Counted from the first letter of the stretch, positions 8,438 to 17,810 are shown. The stretch is DNA of 64,000 nucleotides from Microcosmobacter mediterraneus (GCF_031846265.1 NZ_JAVRIA010000002.1:248001-312000), one strand, 5' to 3'. Notes: a model not told the origin generated them from the letters alone. Made by a program: numbers and translations.

Positions 8438-9179
8438 CTGTCGATTTTTCTGCTTGTAAAGCATCTACAGTAACTTTAGAAGCTGCTGTAACAGATAGTG
8501 GTAATACCAAAATAACACCAACAACTGGGATTAAAAGTAATAACATAAAGCCTATACCATTTCCTATAGCTAAACCACGACGTTGCCTTACAAACTGTAA
8601 ACTATTTTGATAATTATAATGACGCTCTAAAGTATAATCCATGTTACCAAATCCTGCATAATACGCTTGTACTAAAAACAACAAAAAGGTTGAAAAAATA
8701 TTGACAACAGGAACAAACTTAAGCAGTAGAATAGGCAAAGTTAATAAGAGTTCCATTCCTAAATTTCTAAAATTTATACGAATTCCTCGCATTAATTGAG
8801 AGTTGAAAGTTCCTTTTCTTGGTGAGTAGGTATTACCTGTTAAGTATGCTTCTATTTTTTCTGAAACCGGACTCATAAAAGGTGCTGAAAGTGCCATAAT
8901 AATATGCTTATACAAAATAAGTCCTAATGCTAGTATAATTATTCCTGCAACAAAATTTACAATACTTGTGAAAGTATCTTTGCCAAAATCCCATACCCAA
9001 ATCTTAGCCATATAAGCACCTAAATTATCGGACCAGCCATAAGCAGCAACAGCTATTAATGCAGCTATAACAAAGCTAATAAGGATAGGCACACCAAAAT
9101 ATTTCCATAATTTTAATTTGGTAATAAGACCATATGCACCTGCATATCCTTCTAGTCCTTTTATTGTGTTTTTTAGCAT
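8427..9179 (-). CDS. EI24 domain (CysZ-like) membrane protein
   Basis: 250 residues with four to five long hydrophobic stretches (about residues 30-50, 72-95, 145-172, 205-232). The overall pattern and motifs such as APFMSPVSEKIEAYLTG and the AYYAGFGNMDYTLERH segment fit the EI24/CysZ family, whose best known member CysZ mediates sulfate uptake. No sulfate-assimilation gene is nearby, so transport substrate is not assigned. One base separates it from nadD upstream, and the 3' end overlaps the acetyltransferase gene. Confidence 0.82.
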   Translation of the reverse strand: MLKNTIKGLEGYAGAYGLITKLKLWKYFGVPILISFVIAALIAVAAYGWSDNLGAYMAKIWVWDFGKDTFTSIVNFVAGIIILALGLILYKHIIMALSAPFMSPVSEKIEAYLTGNTYSPRKGTFNSQLMRGIRINFRNLGMELLLTLPILLLKFVPVVNIFSTFLLFLVQAYYAGFGNMDYTLERHYNYQNSLQFVRQRRGLAIGNGIGFMLLLLIPVVGVILVLPLSVTAASKVTVDALQAEKSTDVV

Positions 9180-9180
9180 T

Positions 9181-9762
9181 CTATTTTTTGTAAAAATTCA
9201 TTTCATCTACATATTCCCAAACATGTTCTGGTAACATTGGTCGTATGTTCTTACCTGCTTTTATAGACTTTCTAATAAATGTAGAAGACAACTCCATAAT
9301 CGGAGCTTCAATTTTAGTGACTTTTGGATGATCTTTAAATCTGGTTTCTATTTTACCTTTAGAAATTCTTGGGTATACATATATATGATGATGTTCTAAA
9401 ATAAGCTCATAGTTTTTCCATTTATGAAAGCTTTTAAGGTTATCTTCTCCCATAATTAAAGCAAACTCATAATCTGGAAATTTCTCTTGTAAATAGGTTA
9501 ACGTGTTTATGGTATAATTAGGTTGAGATAATCCAAACTCTATATCACTTGGTCTTAATTTAGTATAATCTTTAGTTGCTCTAAAAACCATCTCTAATCG
9601 CTGATTATTATCTAAAAGTGAACTTTTGGTTTTAAAAGGACTATGAGGTGTAACCACAAACCATACCTGATCTATATCACTATATTCTGCTAAATGATTT
9701 GCTATAGTTAAATGACCAACATGTATTGGATTAAATGTTCCAAAGTAAAGTCCAACTTTCAT
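9181..9762 (-). CDS. nadD: Nicotinate-nucleotide adenylyltransferase
   Basis: 193 residues from the ATG at 9762; a GTG two codons upstream is possible but the protein family starts at MKVGLYFGTFNP. It adenylates nicotinate mononucleotide to deamido-NAD. Seen: the nucleotidyltransferase motif GTFNPIHVGH (residues 8-17), the central HKWKNYELIL, and the C-terminal SSTFIRKSI equivalent to ISSTxIR. AAGGTG four bases before the ATG could act as a Shine-Dalgarno. It lies 44 bases after gmk in the yicC-gmk-nadD order that is usual in this family. Confidence 0.96.
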   Translation of the reverse strand: MKVGLYFGTFNPIHVGHLTIANHLAEYSDIDQVWFVVTPHSPFKTKSSLLDNNQRLEMVFRATKDYTKLRPSDIEFGLSQPNYTINTLTYLQEKFPDYEFALIMGEDNLKSFHKWKNYELILEHHHIYVYPRISKGKIETRFKDHPKVTKIEAPIMELSSTFIRKSIKAGKNIRPMLPEHVWEYVDEMNFYKK

Positions 9763-9806
9763 AAACACCTTTATTTAATGTATTTGACTATTAGCTCAGT
9801 AAAATG

Positions 9807-10391
9807 TTACTCTTCCTCACTAGAATTTATAAAACTAGACACTAAATTGTAAGATTCTTTCAATGCTTTATCTAAATCATCGTTTAAAACCACAGTGTCA
9901 AAAAGAGGTGCAGTTGCTAGTTCTGCTGATGCTTTTGCAATACGCATATTTATTTTATCTTTTGATTCTGTTTGACGCTTTTTTAATCTAATTTTAAGTT
10001 CATCAATACTAGGAGGCTTAACAAAAATGGCTAAAGTCTCATCAGGAAATTTACGCTTAATACGCAAACCACCAGATACATCAATATCAAAAATAACGTG
10101 CTTGCCTTTTGCCCAAATACGTTCTACTTCTGTCTTTAGTGTGCCATAGAAATTATCTCTGTAGACTTCTTCCCATTCTAGGAACTCTTCATTTTTTATC
10201 TTGGATTTAAACGCCTTTGAAGATAAAAAATAATAATCTTTCTCATCAACTTCTTCACCACGCTTTTCTCTTGATGTGGCTGAAATAGAAAACTCTAAAT
10301 TGAGTTCTTCTTGCGCTAATAAGTGCCTTACGATTGTGGTTTTTCCTGAGCCAGAAGGTGCTGAGAATACAATTAATTTTCCTTTGCTCAT
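9807..10391 (-). CDS. gmk: Guanylate kinase
   Basis: 194 residues. Phosphorylates GMP to GDP with ATP. P-loop APSGSGKTT at residues 11-19, GMP-binding region SATSREKRGEEVDEKDYYF at about 38-56, and the lid RLKKRQTESKDKINMR near 137-152 are all in place. One base separates its start from the yicC stop, so the two are probably cotranscribed from the promoter in front of yicC. Confidence 0.97.
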   Translation of the reverse strand: MSKGKLIVFSAPSGSGKTTIVRHLLAQEELNLEFSISATSREKRGEEVDEKDYYFLSSKAFKSKIKNEEFLEWEEVYRDNFYGTLKTEVERIWAKGKHVIFDIDVSGGLRIKRKFPDETLAIFVKPPSIDELKIRLKKRQTESKDKINMRIAKASAELATAPLFDTVVLNDDLDKALKESYNLVSSFINSSEEE

Positions 10392-10392
10392 C

Positions 10393-11250
10393 TTAAAGAA
10401 CGTTTAGTAATTGTTCTTTAATTTTTTCGAGCTCATCTTTCATCTGAACTACCAATTTTTGCATTGGTGCATAATTACTTTTAGAGCCTATAGTGTTAAT
10501 CTCTCTTCCCATTTCCTGTCCAATAAATCCTAGTTTTTTTCCATTAGATTTAGAGGAATTTAGCTCTGAGATAAAGTATTCTAAATGATTTTTTAAACGC
10601 ACTTTCTCTTCAGTAATATCAAATTTCTCTATATAATAAATGAGTTCTTGCTCAAAACGATTTTCATCAACACGTTCTTTAATCTCAGATATTCCTTTCT
10701 CTAAACGTTCTCTTACACCATCTATACGTTCTGGATCTATCTTTATCACTTCTTCTAATAATGAGCTAATATTTTCTATACGTTTTTTAAAGTCAGTTTC
10801 AAGCGCTTTGCCTTCATCAGTTCTATAAGCCGAAATCTTTTTTAAAGTTTCGTTAATTTCATTTGAAATGATTGCCCATTCATCTTCATCAATATCTTCA
10901 CGCTCAGTAGTAACAGCATCTGGTAAACGTACAGCCATTTTTAAAAGCTCTGTTTCATTACCATCTACAACAGATTTTAGTTGCTTAATGTATTCTTTTA
11001 CCACAGTAGCGTTTATTTTACTCGATGTGTCTTCTCCTGTCACCTCAACGTAGAGAGAAAAATCTACTTTACCTCGCTCTAAGGTTTTGGCCATGGATCT
11101 TCTAATATCAAGCTCTTTAGCTCTGTACATTGAAGGCATTCTGCTATTTAGATCGAGATTTTTACTATTTAGGGATTTAATCTCTATAGATATTTTCTTT
11201 GATGGAAGTTGTATAATGGACTTCCCATAACCTGTCATGGATTGTATCAT
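10393..11250 (-). CDS. YicC family protein (endoribonuclease YicC-like)
   Basis: 285 residues with the family's N-terminus MIQSMTGYGKS and the C-terminal DUF1732 block (LGFIGQEMGREINTIGSKSN). The E. coli homologue has been described as an endoribonuclease acting on specific RNAs. The acidic stretch EREDIDEDEWA and a long charged helical middle are normal. First gene of the yicC-gmk-nadD run; a TACCTTTG box lies 22 bases upstream of the ATG. Confidence 0.92.
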   Translation of the reverse strand: MIQSMTGYGKSIIQLPSKKISIEIKSLNSKNLDLNSRMPSMYRAKELDIRRSMAKTLERGKVDFSLYVEVTGEDTSSKINATVVKEYIKQLKSVVDGNETELLKMAVRLPDAVTTEREDIDEDEWAIISNEINETLKKISAYRTDEGKALETDFKKRIENISSLLEEVIKIDPERIDGVRERLEKGISEIKERVDENRFEQELIYYIEKFDITEEKVRLKNHLEYFISELNSSKSNGKKLGFIGQEMGREINTIGSKSNYAPMQKLVVQMKDELEKIKEQLLNVL

Positions 11251-11272
11251 GGATACTAATTATAATTGTCTG

Positions 11273-11280
11273 CAAAGGTA
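11273..11280 (-). promoter_or_regulatory. Candidate -7 promoter box for the yicC-gmk-nadD operon
   Basis: TACCTTTG followed by C on the minus strand, an exact TAnnTTTG match, 22 bases before the yicC ATG. A clear TTTG at -33 is not seen. Confidence 0.4.
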
Positions 11281-11372
11281 TAAAAACATAGCCTTTAAAG
11301 GCAGTAAATACCTCTAAAACTTCTAAACTAAAACCTAGATAAGTTATAACTTAGCAACTTAAAATATTAAAT

Positions 11373-11852
11373 ATGTTTATTAAAGAATTTGAAATTCGTT
11401 GGAGTGATATTGATGCTAATGGTCATTTAGCAAATTCGGCATATATCAATTTTATGAGTCATACAAGAATGTCCTTTTTTACTGATTATGGATTTTCTTT
11501 AAATGAAATGGTAAGTCATAATTTAGGGCCTGTAATGTTTTACGAAAACATTTATTACTTTAAAGAATCATTTATTGGTAAACCCGTTAAAGTGAGTCTG
11601 CAACTCTCTGGCTTGAGTGAAAATGGTAAGTTTTTTAGATTCACCCATAACTTTTATAACGATAAAGGTGATAACCTTGCTACATGCGAGGTTTTAGGTG
11701 CTTTTATAAGCCTTAAAACAAGACAACTTTGCGACTTACCTAAAGATTTATTAAAGCTAGCAGATAAATTTCCAAGGTCAGAAGACTTTAAAATACTCAC
11801 AAAAGAAGACACGCGTAGCCATGGGAAGAGACCTGTTCCATTAGTGCAATAA
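11373..11852 (+). CDS. Acyl-CoA thioesterase, 4HBT hotdog fold
   Basis: 159 residues. The N-terminal signature FEIRWSDIDANGHLANSAYI is typical of 4-hydroxybenzoyl-CoA thioesterase/YbgC-like enzymes (acidic residues Asp12/Asp14 and His18 in the catalytic region). It is a single hotdog domain and would work as an oligomer hydrolysing acyl-CoA; the acyl substrate is not predictable. Stand-alone plus-strand gene, divergent from yicC. Confidence 0.88.
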   Translation: MFIKEFEIRWSDIDANGHLANSAYINFMSHTRMSFFTDYGFSLNEMVSHNLGPVMFYENIYYFKESFIGKPVKVSLQLSGLSENGKFFRFTHNFYNDKGDNLATCEVLGAFISLKTRQLCDLPKDLLKLADKFPRSEDFKILTKEDTRSHGKRPVPLVQ

Positions 11853-11954
11853 GTTAACTTTTATTCATCTTTTAGACTTTCTTATTTAGTTCTTTTTTGA
11901 GGTCTCAAAAATAATTTCGTAAATTGAAACCAACTAACTTAAAATTAATTAATT

Positions 11955-12392
11955 ATGGAAGACATGTCTATTAATTGGCTTGCTCTAGTTGCTGCATCAA
12001 TTTTACCTCTTGTAACAGGATTTTTATGGTATGGTCCTCTCTTCGGAAAACTTTGGATGAGAGAATCTGGTATGACCGAAGAAAAAGCTAAACAAATGAA
12101 TCCTGCAAAAACCTATGGTTTAGCTGTGGTTTTTGCTTTTTTAATTGCCTTTTTTATTATGCCTATGGTGTTTTTTGGTGGACCACCAGAAATGCCTCAT
12201 GGAACAGCAGAGTACATGACATTTAAACATGGAGCATTGCATGGTGCTATGCTAGGTTTATTTGTGGTATTACCTGTTTTTGCAACCAATGCCTTATTTG
12301 AGCAACGATCACTTAAATATGTACTGATTAATGTTGGTTACTGGGTTGTAACTATGGCGTTAATGGGAGGACTAATTAATGCTTGGACGTAA
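11955..12392 (+). CDS. DUF1761 family membrane protein
   Basis: 145 residues with four hydrophobic helices (about 8-28, 52-75, 92-115, 122-142). The first helix leads into GFLWYGPLFGKLWMRESGM and a MTEEKAKQMNP segment, the recognisable DUF1761 pattern. Function unknown. Followed by a strong bidirectional hairpin terminator. Confidence 0.88.
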   Translation: MEDMSINWLALVAASILPLVTGFLWYGPLFGKLWMRESGMTEEKAKQMNPAKTYGLAVVFAFLIAFFIMPMVFFGGPPEMPHGTAEYMTFKHGALHGAMLGLFVVLPVFATNALFEQRSLKYVLINVGYWVVTMALMGGLINAWT

Positions 12393-12410
12393 ATAAAAAA
12401 AAGACCTTAT

Positions 12411-12438
12411 AAAAAAGAGGCTTATAAGCCTCTTTTTT
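12411..12438. terminator. Bidirectional terminator between convergent genes
   Basis: A perfect palindrome: AAAAAAGAGGCTTA then TAAGCCTCTTTTTT. It serves the DUF1761 gene on the plus strand and the acetyltransferase on the minus strand, whose stop codon (12437-12439) falls in the T-run. Confidence 0.9.
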
Positions 12439-13576
12439 ATGTTTTAAATGGATGATGTTGTTTAAAAGATTTAATTTTTACATTCTTTATAAACGGTTTC
12501 ATTAATTGGTTTTGAAAAGTTTTTCGATGTCTTATATAGCACATTAGATCCTCAGGTTCTGCTCCCAAGGTACTTTTGATTTCTGAAGCTGTTCTGCCTA
12601 AATTAATACGTTTAGAATTATGCTCAATACCTAAACGAACATAATCATTTAGAATTCTTGGATAGATTGCACATGCCTTATTTAAACCATAATCCAGACC
12701 AATAAAATGGGCATCTAAATGATCTTGATTTACCATAGCTGACAAATAACCAACAAGCTCACCTTCATAGAAATAGCCTTTTACTATAAACTTGTCTCCA
12801 AAAAATGCTTTAAGGTGAGTATACGTGTTAAGGTTTAATACTTGTGCATTAAAATTAGAATTAGAGATTGTGTTTTCATATAAAGCTTGCATCTGATTTT
12901 TATACTTTTCAATATCTTCAGGTAAAAATAATTTAGACTCTAAAACTTTACTCGTACTATCTGCCTTATTAGCTTTAACTCTATACTTTGATTTTAAAGC
13001 GTTTTTATAATCTTCAAAATTAGACCACTCTTCTTTTAAATGGATAATCATATTAGGCTCTACACGCATAGGAATATAATCGAAACACTTTAACTCATTA
13101 GTGATGTAGAGTGATTCTTCTTTAAAATCCTTAACAAAAACAGCATTGAGTGTTTTATTGGGCTTATACAATTCTTTTACTGCATCTGCAATGGCTTTAA
13201 AAGTTTCTATTTTATCTTCACCTTTCTTAAGAAAAGTCCCGTATTCTCCACTTAAAAACACATTACCACAAAACAAAATTCTTGGACTATTCTTATTAAA
13301 AAAACGATTAATATTGCGTTTAATGCTATCTGAAATTTTTACGTTCTTAGTAATGGTCTCTATACTTATAGTTACTATTTGTGTGTTTGCAAATGCAACG
13401 GCTTCTTTTCCTTTGAATATGATAATGTAAGTGAAATCAATATCATTATGAGCGAGTTCAAATGCTTTAAAAAATTCAGGTGAATAATATATATTATCAC
13501 AACACCCTAAACTATTCCAATGCTCAGATTCTATATCATCAATTGTAGTATAAAAAGAAGCGGTAAGCTCAGACAT
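12437..13576 (-). CDS. GNAT-fold acetyltransferase (BioF2/FemAB-like)
   Basis: 379 residues. The C-terminal half carries the GNAT-type Acetyltransf_6/FemAB-like region: KSKYRVKANKA, then the strand GYFYEGELVGYLSA, HLDAHFIGLDY and the late NLGRTASEIKSTLGAEP typical of the family. Members act on peptidoglycan bridges, lipids or polysaccharides, but the substrate here is unknown. Its ATG overlaps the EamA transporter stop by one base (TAATG), so it is the distal gene of the arsC-like/eamA/acetyltransferase run. Confidence 0.75.
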   Translation of the reverse strand: MSELTASFYTTIDDIESEHWNSLGCCDNIYYSPEFFKAFELAHNDIDFTYIIIFKGKEAVAFANTQIVTISIETITKNVKISDSIKRNINRFFNKNSPRILFCGNVFLSGEYGTFLKKGEDKIETFKAIADAVKELYKPNKTLNAVFVKDFKEESLYITNELKCFDYIPMRVEPNMIIHLKEEWSNFEDYKNALKSKYRVKANKADSTSKVLESKLFLPEDIEKYKNQMQALYENTISNSNFNAQVLNLNTYTHLKAFFGDKFIVKGYFYEGELVGYLSAMVNQDHLDAHFIGLDYGLNKACAIYPRILNDYVRLGIEHNSKRINLGRTASEIKSTLGAEPEDLMCYIRHRKTFQNQLMKPFIKNVKIKSFKQHHPFKT

Positions 13577-14472
13577 TAAGTTGATTTAATCTTAGGTTTA
13601 AACGAAACTAAGTATACACCTCCAAATATGAGAAACATTGCGATAATTTTAACAACATTTACAGTATCTACTCCCATAACTATGGCAAAAAGACCTGCAA
13701 TTACTGGCTGTAAATAAATAAATGTACCAACTGTTGAGGCTTTAAGTTTTGTTAATGCTAACGGATTTAATATATAAGTCGCAAAAGTGGCTCCAATGAT
13801 TACAAAAACAACAGAAAAAGTAATGTAAGGTGTAAAGCTTTGCCAATCTACTTCTCTAAGTTCGTTGTAGCCAAACGGAAGTACCATAAACGTCCCAAAT
13901 AAAAATAACCACTTTATAAATGTAAATGGATGATATTTTGCTGTCAGTTTTTTTATAAGAATAATATAAATACTATAAGATATGGCATTAATAAATACAA
14001 ATAAATTGCCTAAAAGAACATTATCTCCAACTCTGTTAGATTTACCGTAAAGCGTCAGTATTACAGCGCCTACAAATCCTAGCAAGACTCCTAAACCTTT
14101 AAGCCATGTGATTTTTTCTTTTAAGAAGAATGAAGAAAATACCATAATAATTATAGGAACAGTAATCATAATTACTGAGGCATGTATTGGACTGGTTAAC
14201 TCCAAGCCTTTAAAAAACAATAACATATTGGTTGCTACTCCAAAAACCGCAGCTATAAAGAACTTAAATAAATCCTTGCGCTCAATGGTCTCAGATTTTA
14301 AAAACAAACCAAAAACCCAAAATAAAACTGTAGCGCCAATAACTCTGAGTAATACAAAGCCAGAAGGCTTAATATAATTTTCGTTAATTACAATTTTAGC
14401 AAATGTATAATTAAGCCCATAAAGTAATTGAACCAAGAAAACTGCAACTAAAGCAAATTTTCTACTATGCAT
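13576..14472 (-). CDS. DMT-superfamily transporter (EamA)
   Basis: 298 residues with ten hydrophobic helices arranged as two EamA repeats; the second helix pair begins near residue 150 (NLFVFINAISYSIYIILIKK). A late conserved LQPVIAGLFAIVMG is seen. Probably exports a small metabolite or amino acid; substrate not assignable. Overlaps the start of the downstream acetyltransferase (TAATG) and the stop of the ArsC-like gene by eight bases. Confidence 0.9.
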   Translation of the reverse strand: MHSRKFALVAVFLVQLLYGLNYTFAKIVINENYIKPSGFVLLRVIGATVLFWVFGLFLKSETIERKDLFKFFIAAVFGVATNMLLFFKGLELTSPIHASVIMITVPIIIMVFSSFFLKEKITWLKGLGVLLGFVGAVILTLYGKSNRVGDNVLLGNLFVFINAISYSIYIILIKKLTAKYHPFTFIKWLFLFGTFMVLPFGYNELREVDWQSFTPYITFSVVFVIIGATFATYILNPLALTKLKASTVGTFIYLQPVIAGLFAIVMGVDTVNVVKIIAMFLIFGGVYLVSFKPKIKST

Positions 14473-14818
14473 TAATGGCTAGTTTTGTAGCTTCAGTAGT
14501 TTTCTTTGAATTACCAATGAAAATCTGATTCTCAACTATAGTTACAGGTCTACTTAAAAAAGTGTAGTGTTCTAAAAGGTAGTGTTTGTAATCAGCTTCT
14601 TCTAACTTTTGATCCTTTAAACCCATTTCCTTATAAAGTTTTGCCCTTCTACTAAATAAACTTTCATAGGAACCTGAAAGGGCTTTCATCTCCTCTAATT
14701 GTTTTACTGTAATGGGTTCGTTTTTAATATCTTGAAGTATATATTCTGAAGAAGGATTTAATTCTTTTAAAATTCTAACGCATGTATTACACGTTTTTAG
14801 AAAATATATTTTTTTCAT
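14465..14818 (-). CDS. ArsC/Spx-family thioredoxin-fold protein
   Basis: 117 residues. N-terminal MKKIYFLKTCNTCVRIL carries the Cys10-X2-Cys13 pair, then YILQDIKNEPI and ESLFSRRAKLYKE, the usual ArsC/Spx/YffB layout; the C-terminal part contains the cis-Pro-like SRPVTIV. This subgroup is often labelled arsenate reductase but no other arsenic gene is nearby, and in Bacteroidota these proteins may be general thiol oxidoreductases or Spx-like regulators. Confidence 0.85.
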   Translation of the reverse strand: MKKIYFLKTCNTCVRILKELNPSSEYILQDIKNEPITVKQLEEMKALSGSYESLFSRRAKLYKEMGLKDQKLEEADYKHYLLEHYTFLSRPVTIVENQIFIGNSKKTTEATKLAINA

Positions 14819-14866
14819 AGGTCTATTTCAAAATGCAAAGAAAAGCTATTCTAAACAAAACTTCAG

Positions 14867-15589
14867 TTATTGCACTTTTAAAAACGTATCTATCTCATCA
14901 TAAGGAATCACAAACTCCGTAAAACCCAAAGGCCCTTCATATCTGTTATATAAAAATATGAGCCCTTCTTCACTAAATCCAATATTTTCTGGTAAATAAA
15001 AAGGCTCTTCTAGAGCATAGTTTTCCATAGCTGTTTCTTGAGAAAATTCCTTTATTAAATACGTTTTAGCAAGTGTTTTTAATGCTTCATTACACTCTAG
15101 TATAGACTCATTGGTTAGACGCTGACCCGAATTAGCATTAAAATTCAATAGTAGAATAATATCATTACCATGAGCTCCTCCAGTATCTATATAACTGTTT
15201 AAAGCAATGGTTATAATTTCATTAGATTGGTAAATAACCTCACTCTCTATATTGGCTATCCATTTTTGCTGGTTTTCAGGGAAATTATTTTTAAACGAAA
15301 CATACGCATCATTAAAGTTCTTAATAGCATCATGTAATACCATACCTTGAATATTTTCTTTATTGAAAGCTATAGATTTAACCATAGTCTTCTCTAACTC
15401 GTTATTAATTTTGAGTATTATATCCTTAGTTCCTTCTGCTTCAGGATAAATTATAGAGATTTCAGCCTGATCAGTACTTGTTAATTCTTTTTCAGAAAAA
15501 GATAACTGTATCTCTTTTTTACAACCCAAGGTAATTAGCAGTAAAATAAGCACTTGTATTTTACCTTTGATAGGTTTTTTGTTATACAT
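14867..15589 (-). CDS. DUF3298-domain (RsiV-like) putative lipoprotein
   Basis: 240 residues with an N-terminal hydrophobic segment ending in TLGCKK, a probable though not textbook lipobox. Residues 80-235 form the DUF4163/DUF3298 pair: DTGGAHGN near residue 138 and FVIPYDEID near the C-terminus are the hallmarks shared with PdaC and the anti-sigma factor RsiV, which bind glycans or lysozyme. No sigma factor gene adjoins, so an anti-sigma role is not supported here. Divergent from metB. Confidence 0.8.
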   Translation of the reverse strand: MYNKKPIKGKIQVLILLLITLGCKKEIQLSFSEKELTSTDQAEISIIYPEAEGTKDIILKINNELEKTMVKSIAFNKENIQGMVLHDAIKNFNDAYVSFKNNFPENQQKWIANIESEVIYQSNEIITIALNSYIDTGGAHGNDIILLLNFNANSGQRLTNESILECNEALKTLAKTYLIKEFSQETAMENYALEEPFYLPENIGFSEEGLIFLYNRYEGPLGFTEFVIPYDEIDTFLKVQ

Positions 15590-15610
15590 CGTCTAAAGGT
15601 TTCTTTAAGA

Positions 15611-15641
15611 TTTGAATAGAACGAATTTAAGACTAAATTTG
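15611..15641 (+). promoter_or_regulatory. Promoter of metB
   Basis: TTTG at 15611-15614, a 19-base spacer, and TAAATTTG at 15634-15641: an exact match to the Bacteroidota vegetative promoter. The metB ATG follows 22 bases later. Confidence 0.65.
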
Positions 15642-15663
15642 TTGCACTTTATAAATTAGACCT

Positions 15664-16803
15664 ATGAAATTTAATACCAAAACCATTCACGGAGGCCAAG
15701 AACATGACAAAGCTTATGGTGCAGTAATGCCTCCAATCTATCAAACGTCTACGTATGCGCAAAGTACACCTGGAGGACATAAAGGATTTGAGTACTCTAG
15801 AACTCACAACCCAACTCGTAAAGCTCTAGAAAATGGTTTTGCTAGTTTAGAAAATGGTACTCATGGTTTAGCATTTGCATCTGGTATGGCTGCAATAGAT
15901 GCTGTAATTAAGCTTTTAAAACCTGGTGACGAAGTTATTTCTACCAATGATCTGTATGGTGGATCGTATAGAATTTTTACAAAGATATTTGCCGACTTTG
16001 GAATTAAGTTTCATTTCATAGGCATGGAAAATGCTGATAAGATAGCCTCTTACGTAAATGATAATACAAAACTCATTTGGATTGAAACACCAACCAATCC
16101 AATGATGAATATCATTGATATTAAGGCTGCAGCAAAAATTGCAAAGTCTCATAATATTTTACTTGGAGTAGATAATACGTTTGCTACGCCATATTTGCAG
16201 CGACCTTTAGATTTAGGTGCTGATATCGTTATGCACTCTGCAACTAAATATTTAGGTGGTCATAGCGATGTGGTTATGGGAGCTTTGGTTGTAAAAGATG
16301 ATGCTTTAGCAGAACGTTTGTACTTTATACAAAACTCATGTGGTGCTGTTTCTGGTCCACAGGATAGTTTTTTAATGCTAAGAGGTCTTAAAACACTCCA
16401 TGTAAGAATGCAACGTCATTGTGAAAACGGTAAAGCGGTTGCACATTATTTAGCATCACATCCTGAAATTGAAAAGGTGTATTGGCCAGGTTTTGAGACA
16501 CATCCAAACCACGATATTGCTAAAGACCAAATGGATGATTTTGGTGGTATGATCTCCTTTACAACAAAAGGAAATAGCTACGAAAATGCTATTAAAATCG
16601 TAGAGCGTCTTAACATTTTCACATTAGCAGAATCTTTAGGTGGTGTAGAATCTCTTGCTGGACATCCTGCAAGTATGACACATGCTAGTATACCTAAAGA
16701 AGAACGCGAAAAAACTGGTGTCGTGGATTCTTTAATTAGATTAAGTGTTGGTATTGAAGATGCAGACGATTTAATCGCAGATTTGAAGCAGGCTATTGGC
16801 TAA
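15664..16803 (+). CDS. metB: Cystathionine gamma-synthase (trans-sulfuration enzyme)
   Basis: 379 residues, PLP-dependent Cys/Met metabolism family. Lys195 (HSATKYLGGHSDVVMG) is the cofactor lysine; EYSRTHNPTR near 43-52 and FASGMAAIDA near 71-80 are family motifs. The sequence looks like the gamma-synthase/gamma-lyase branch; the two are hard to separate by sequence and the enzyme could run as MccB. Preceded by a consensus promoter; no other methionine gene is in the window. Confidence 0.88.
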   Translation: MKFNTKTIHGGQEHDKAYGAVMPPIYQTSTYAQSTPGGHKGFEYSRTHNPTRKALENGFASLENGTHGLAFASGMAAIDAVIKLLKPGDEVISTNDLYGGSYRIFTKIFADFGIKFHFIGMENADKIASYVNDNTKLIWIETPTNPMMNIIDIKAAAKIAKSHNILLGVDNTFATPYLQRPLDLGADIVMHSATKYLGGHSDVVMGALVVKDDALAERLYFIQNSCGAVSGPQDSFLMLRGLKTLHVRMQRHCENGKAVAHYLASHPEIEKVYWPGFETHPNHDIAKDQMDDFGGMISFTTKGNSYENAIKIVERLNIFTLAESLGGVESLAGHPASMTHASIPKEEREKTGVVDSLIRLSVGIEDADDLIADLKQAIG

Positions 16804-16907
16804 CATTGATTAAGGATGCCTTTGTTTTTAGAGGATAAACCTTAATTATATTTTTCCTCTTTTATTGCGAGGTTTGCTGATAACTTGGTAATCTATTTCA
16901 TTAATTA

Positions 16908-16928
16908 GATTCCTGCCTTCACAGGAAT
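16908..16928. repeat. Degenerate copy of the ATTCCTGC...GCAGGAAT repeat
   Basis: GATTCCTGCCTTC then ACAGGAAT: a decayed form of the palindromic repeat that is intact at 60914. It fills the end of the metB-yraN gap and touches the yraN stop codon. Confidence 0.5.
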
Positions 16929-17287
16929 TAAAAATGATAAAACGCATTTTCTAAATGCTCTATGTTATAGTTGTTATGTTGTTTTACAATAGCTATAATA
17001 TCAAAACGAACCTCAACGTCTAAGCTATTAACATTTACATATTCGTCTACAGCTTTTACAAGGTTTTTAATTTGTTTTGGTTTTACAAAGTCTTGCGGAT
17101 TTCCAAAATCAGTTGTAGATCTGGTCTTTACCTCAATAATGGCAAGTGTGTCTTTTAATTGGGCAATAATATCAACTTCAGCTTTATCAAATCGGTAATT
17201 ACGCTCTACAATGTTATACCCTTTTTTTAATAAAAAGTCTACAGCTAATTGTTCGCCTTTTTTACCGAGTTCGTTATGCTTTGCCAT
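16928..17287 (-). CDS. YraN family protein (UPF0102)
   Basis: 119 residues with the whole family core: LGKKGEQLAVDFLLKKGY at the N-terminus and the nuclease-like strand-helix EVDIIAQLKDTLAIIEVKTR at about 38-57. The fold resembles Holliday-junction resolvases; a physiological role is not established. One base from the upstream acetyltransferase gene. Confidence 0.92.
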   Translation of the reverse strand: MAKHNELGKKGEQLAVDFLLKKGYNIVERNYRFDKAEVDIIAQLKDTLAIIEVKTRSTTDFGNPQDFVKPKQIKNLVKAVDEYVNVNSLDVEVRFDIIAIVKQHNNYNIEHLENAFYHF

Positions 17288-17288
17288 C

Positions 17289-17810
17289 TTATGAGTTTCT
17301 TTTTAGTTGATACCTCCATAAATCTTCGGTATCATTTGCAAGATGTACTATGTCCTTATAGTTAAGTCCTAGTTTTTTAATAAGTCTTTGAGAGCTTAAA
17401 TTTTCTTCTGTCGTTATCGCAGAAATTTCATCGATATTAAATTCGTTAAATGCTGCATCTAAGATACACCTTGCTGCTTCAAAGGCATAGCCTTGTTTTT
17501 CGTGTTGTGGTAAAAATGAAAAGCCTATATCTATACCTTCCATTTCTTCTCTACTATACAATCCGCAAGTTCCTAGTTTAGTATCGTCAGATTTACGAAT
17601 CACTGTATAATTTGCATAACCTAATCGTTTTAACTGAGGTAACATTCGCTCTTCAATATAGGTTTTGGCATCAGCTATGGTGCGCACATTTCTATCTGCA
17701 ATATATTTAATAAACTTTGGTGTGTTTAAAAGCTCTAAAATAAAAGGTGCATCATTTACATTAGTTGGTCTAAGTCTTAAACGTTCTGTCTCAAAAGTCT
17801 TAAAACCCAT
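17289..17810 (-). CDS. GNAT N-acetyltransferase, RimJ/RimL-like
   Basis: 173 residues. ERLRLRPTNVNDAPFILELL at the N-terminus, LGTCGLYSREEMEGIDIGFS in the middle, and SSQRLIKKLGLNYKD near the end are typical of this branch. Substrate unknown. ATG overlaps the umuC stop by one base (TAATG), so it is translated with the polymerase gene. Confidence 0.88.
   Translation of the reverse strand: MGFKTFETERLRLRPTNVNDAPFILELLNTPKFIKYIADRNVRTIADAKTYIEERMLPQLKRLGYANYTVIRKSDDTKLGTCGLYSREEMEGIDIGFSFLPQHEKQGYAFEAARCILDAAFNEFNIDEISAITTEENLSSQRLIKKLGLNYKDIVHLANDTEDLWRYQLKRNS

Noticed and set aside
8438..8464. Nine-residue longer start for the first acetyltransferase
   Set aside because: It would overlap the EI24 gene by 38 bases and adds residues not typical of the family; kept as a possibility only.
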